Assembly: GCF_018333375.1 (NCBI RefSeq)
Contig: NZ_BORW01000013.1
Location: 60,440 to 124,439 of the forward strand
Length of the DNA stretch: 64,000 nt
Direction of reading: 5' to 3'
DNA from: Paenibacillus cookii
Lineage (GTDB): Bacteria > Bacillota > Bacilli > Paenibacillales > Paenibacillaceae
In this document: positions 61,797 through 64,000 of the stretch, piece after piece
Numbering within the stretch: the first letter of the stretch is position 1
Layout of the letters: each line of letters opens with the position of its first letter
Program-made: the position numbers and the translations under genes
The notes under the pieces: generated by a model
What the model saw: the letters and a program-made list of their open reading frames with translations, nothing else
Databases searched by the model: none
What the model was told of the DNA's origin: nothing

Positions 61797-63209
61797 ATGG
61801 AGGAAGAAGCCCGGCAAAACCAGGCCATGAAGCTGATCCGTTTATTGGCCTGCACCTTGATCATATCCGTCATGAGCGCGGGGATGTTCAACATCGTGCT
61901 TCCGCAAATCCGGGAGCAGTTCCATTTGACCCTTTCGCAGGTCAGCTGGATGACGTCCGTCTATACGCTCATTTATGCGATCGGGACGGTGATTTACGGC
62001 AAGCTGGCGGACCGGTACCGGCTGAAGCAGCTGCTTACGGCAGGCCTGCTCGTGTTCGCCGCCGGTTCCGTGCTGGGGCTCTGTTCCGCGACATTCGGCA
62101 TGGTCATATTCGGCAGGGCGCTTCAGGCGGCAGGGGCGGCCGTCATCCCGGCAACGGCGACGCTGATCCCCGTCCGATATTTCCCCGTGGAAAAAAGGGG
62201 AACGGCCATGGGCATGTCGGCGGTAGGGCTGGCGATCGGCAATGCGCTGAGCCCGGTCGTATCGGCGCTCGTGTCCAGCGTGGCGGACTGGCGCTGGCTG
62301 TTTTGCATCCCGCTGCTGACGCTGCTTTTGTTGCCCTGGTACCGCAAATATTTGAACGACGAGCCGGGAACGGCGGCAGGGGTCGATTGGCCGGGAGCCA
62401 TTCTGCTCGGCGCGGGAGTAGGCATGCTGCTGTTCGGCTTGTCGGAAGATTCGTGGCTGCTTATGGCAGGAGGCGCCGCCGCGTTTACCCTGTTCGGGCT
62501 CCGGATCAAATCGGCTGAGGCGCCTTTCATTCAGCCGCAGCTTTTAAAGAATAAAAGCTACATGGTTTACTCGGCTGGCACCTTCCTGATGACGGGCATT
62601 TCATATTCGCTGATCTTTTTGAGCCCGCTGCTGCTGGCGGAAGAGCAGCGGCTGTCGTCCGGATGGATCGGGCTCGCCCTTGTGCCTGCAGCCTTATGCT
62701 CGGCGCTGCTGGGGAAAAAGGGAGGCAAACTTGCCGATACGCGGGGCGTGTCGTTCGTGTTCCATATCGCCTCCGTCCTGCTGCTGTCCTGCTTTGCCTT
62801 GATGTCGGTCTTCACGGGGGCACCGCCGGCGGCCATCGCCCTGATTTTGGTGCTGGGCAACGTCGGCCAAACCTTCATGAACATTGCGCTCGCCAGCTCG
62901 GCGTCCAAAACGCTTCCCAAGTCGCAAACGGGCGTCGGCATGGGCATGTTTTCCATGATGAATTTCATCTCGGGGAGCGTCGCCGTAGCCATTAACGGCA
63001 AATTCATGGACCTGGGCTCAAGCCGCGTCTGGAATCCGCTGAGCTTCGGCACCGGCGGCGGGGGATATATCTATTCGAATATATTCCTGGTGCTTGCGGC
63101 CGCGCATGCCGTGCTGCTGATCGCAGGTCATTGGTATTCGAAAAGGGAGAGCCGCTCCGGCATCAAGCCGGCAGGTGCGCCGGCAGCACAGCCGCAGGGA
63201 AAGGCATAA
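61797..63209 (+). CDS. Major facilitator efflux protein, DHA2 / TetL-like
   Basis: A 470-residue drug:proton antiporter with about 14 hydrophobic helices, similar in layout to the TetA(L)/LmrB group. The motif A region is YGKLADRYRLKQL between helices 2 and 3, and the antiporter motif C region appears as GLAIGNALSPVVSAL. The ATG at 61797 follows GGAGGAGG; an earlier ATG at 61788 is too near the binding site. It is controlled by the upstream operator and TetR protein. The substrate is unknown. Confidence 0.9.
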   Translation: MEEEARQNQAMKLIRLLACTLIISVMSAGMFNIVLPQIREQFHLTLSQVSWMTSVYTLIYAIGTVIYGKLADRYRLKQLLTAGLLVFAAGSVLGLCSATFGMVIFGRALQAAGAAVIPATATLIPVRYFPVEKRGTAMGMSAVGLAIGNALSPVVSALVSSVADWRWLFCIPLLTLLLLPWYRKYLNDEPGTAAGVDWPGAILLGAGVGMLLFGLSEDSWLLMAGGAAAFTLFGLRIKSAEAPFIQPQLLKNKSYMVYSAGTFLMTGISYSLIFLSPLLLAEEQRLSSGWIGLALVPAALCSALLGKKGGKLADTRGVSFVFHIASVLLLSCFALMSVFTGAPPAAIALILVLGNVGQTFMNIALASSASKTLPKSQTGVGMGMFSMMNFISGSVAVAINGKFMDLGSSRVWNPLSFGTGGGGYIYSNIFLVLAAAHAVLLIAGHWYSKRESRSGIKPAGAPAAQPQGKA

Positions 63210-63279
63210 CAGGCTCCAATGACGCGATTCACCTATGTATTTAGAACCATTATCCAATAAAAACAGGGAGGAAAAACAC

Positions 63280-63834
63280 ATGTTGAACATTGCCATCATT
63301 ATCGGAAGCACGCGCCCGGGGCGCCACGGAAAGGCCGTAGCGGATTGGGCGTACGACATCGCCAAACGGCGGGAGGACGCCAGGTTCGAAATCGTCGACA
63401 TTGCCGATTATAACCTGCCGCTGCTGGATGAGCCGATGGGGGCGGCATCGGGCCAATACACGAAACCCCATACGATCGCTTGGTCGGAAAAAATCAAATC
63501 GTTTGACGGCTACGTTTTCCTTGCTCCGGAATATAACCATGCCATTTCGGGAGCGCTCAAAAACGCCATCGATTATTTATATTACGAATGGAACAACAAA
63601 GCGGCCGGCATCGTCGGTTACGGCGGCGGCGGCGTGCGGGCCGCGGAAAACCTGCGCCTCATCGCCGGCGAGCTCATGCTGGCCGTCGTCCGCGCGCAGG
63701 TAGGATTGACTTTTCATGGCGATTTCGAAAACTATACCGTGTTCAAACCGGCGCCGCATCAGGAAGGGGTTTTGAATACGATGCTGGATCAGGTCATCGC
63801 CTGGAGCGGCGCGCTGAAAACGCTGCGGGAATAA
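63280..63834 (+). CDS. NAD(P)H-dependent FMN reductase / quinone reductase-like flavoprotein
   Basis: A 184-residue flavodoxin-fold protein. The FMN phosphate-binding loop is IIGSTRPGRHGKAVADW, and the FMN ring contacts are in LAPEYNHAISGALKNAIDYL and GYGGGGVRAAENLR. Proteins of this group (YieF/AzoR-like) reduce quinones, azo dyes or chromate. GGGAGGA precedes the ATG at 63280. It lies 70 bases after the efflux gene and could be part of the same detoxification response, though no operator copy is seen before it. Confidence 0.9.
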   Translation: MLNIAIIIGSTRPGRHGKAVADWAYDIAKRREDARFEIVDIADYNLPLLDEPMGAASGQYTKPHTIAWSEKIKSFDGYVFLAPEYNHAISGALKNAIDYLYYEWNNKAAGIVGYGGGGVRAAENLRLIAGELMLAVVRAQVGLTFHGDFENYTVFKPAPHQEGVLNTMLDQVIAWSGALKTLRE

Positions 63835-63853
63835 TTGCGCATAAGAAAGAGGA

Positions 63854-63880
63854 AACACGCCGGACACGGCGTGTTTTTGT
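63854..63880 (+). terminator. Terminator of the FMN reductase gene
   Basis: A perfect 9-bp AACACGCCG/CGGCGTGTT stem with a 4-base loop is followed by TTTGTTTT, 20 bases after the stop. Confidence 0.88.
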
Positions 63881-63926
63881 TTTAGGCTTTAGCCAGTTGA
63901 GCTCGCGAAGCGTGCGAAACAAAAAA

Positions 63927-63945
63927 CCACCCGCTATGCGGGTGG
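63927..63945 (-). terminator. Hairpin with minus-strand T-run at the right edge
   Basis: CCACCCGC-TAT-GCGGGTGG is preceded by six A on the plus strand, so it could end a minus-strand gene lying beyond the window. Hairpins of this kind with flanking GAGCTCGCG-like sequence also occur at IS200/IS605 ends; the edge prevents a decision. Confidence 0.5.
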
Positions 63946-64000
63946 AGGGAACGAGGGTTTGACCAACAAGACCATCCCGATAAAATTGAGATGTTCAGGC

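Overview
The window looks like chromosomal DNA of a spore-forming, moderately GC-rich Firmicute of the Paenibacillaceae type. The grounds are strong Shine-Dalgarno sequences with frequent GTG/TTG starts, a Spo0E-type phosphatase, a CotH-type kinase domain, a T-box leader, c-di-AMP (ydaO-type) riboswitches, several LplABC-like sugar importers without their own ATPase, and large membrane-anchored AraC regulators. No rRNA, tRNA, CRISPR array or intact transposase was seen.

Region by region. 1-6.2 kb: the tail of a family 8 polysaccharide lyase, a GlcG/HbpS-like protein, a membrane acyltransferase and a CUT1 sugar importer (binding protein and two permeases). 6.2-9.4 kb: a Spo0E-like phosphatase, a T-box leader controlling a fused chorismate mutase/DAHP synthase, and a DUF2935 protein. 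9.5-16.1 kb (minus strand): a purine salvage operon with adenine deaminase, a complete Pot-type ABC importer and a nucleoside hydrolase, preceded by a DUF2294 gene. 17.1-23.1 kb: an LplB-LplC-binding protein importer followed by an AraC-type sensor regulator broken by a one-base frameshift.

23.1-32.4 kb: two tandem c-di-AMP riboswitches, each with its own terminator, ahead of an alpha/beta hydrolase and an Mga-like regulator. Next comes a DeoD-like purine nucleoside phosphorylase lacking both catalytic residues. After it is a 1201-codon reading frame in which full-length NupC is fused in frame to the C-terminal half of a PelG-like exporter and then to a CotH kinase lipoprotein. VTC-domain and DUF4956 genes follow. 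This is the most unusual part of the window.

32.5-51.8 kb: a pectin and rhamnogalacturonan utilisation locus. It has a rhamnogalacturonan acetylesterase, a second esterase, uxaC, a 7.5-copy array of 73-74 bp hairpin repeats, uxaA, uxaB, a LacI regulator and an AraC sensor regulator. It also has an importer whose two permease genes are divergent, plus GH105, GH28, CE8 and GH43 enzymes. The expected flow is de-esterification and depolymerisation of pectin, uptake of oligogalacturonides, unsaturated-end trimming by GH105, and galacturonate catabolism by UxaC-UxaB-UxaA.

52-60.9 kb: an NlpC/P60 wall hydrolase, another LplB-LplC-binding protein importer, a GH3 glycosidase and a sulfatase with a formylglycine motif. 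60.9-64 kb: a TetR regulator and a DHA2-type efflux pump that share a near-identical palindromic operator, then an FMN reductase. Four of the five importers lack an ATPase gene and probably use a shared MsmX-type ATPase encoded elsewhere (inference).
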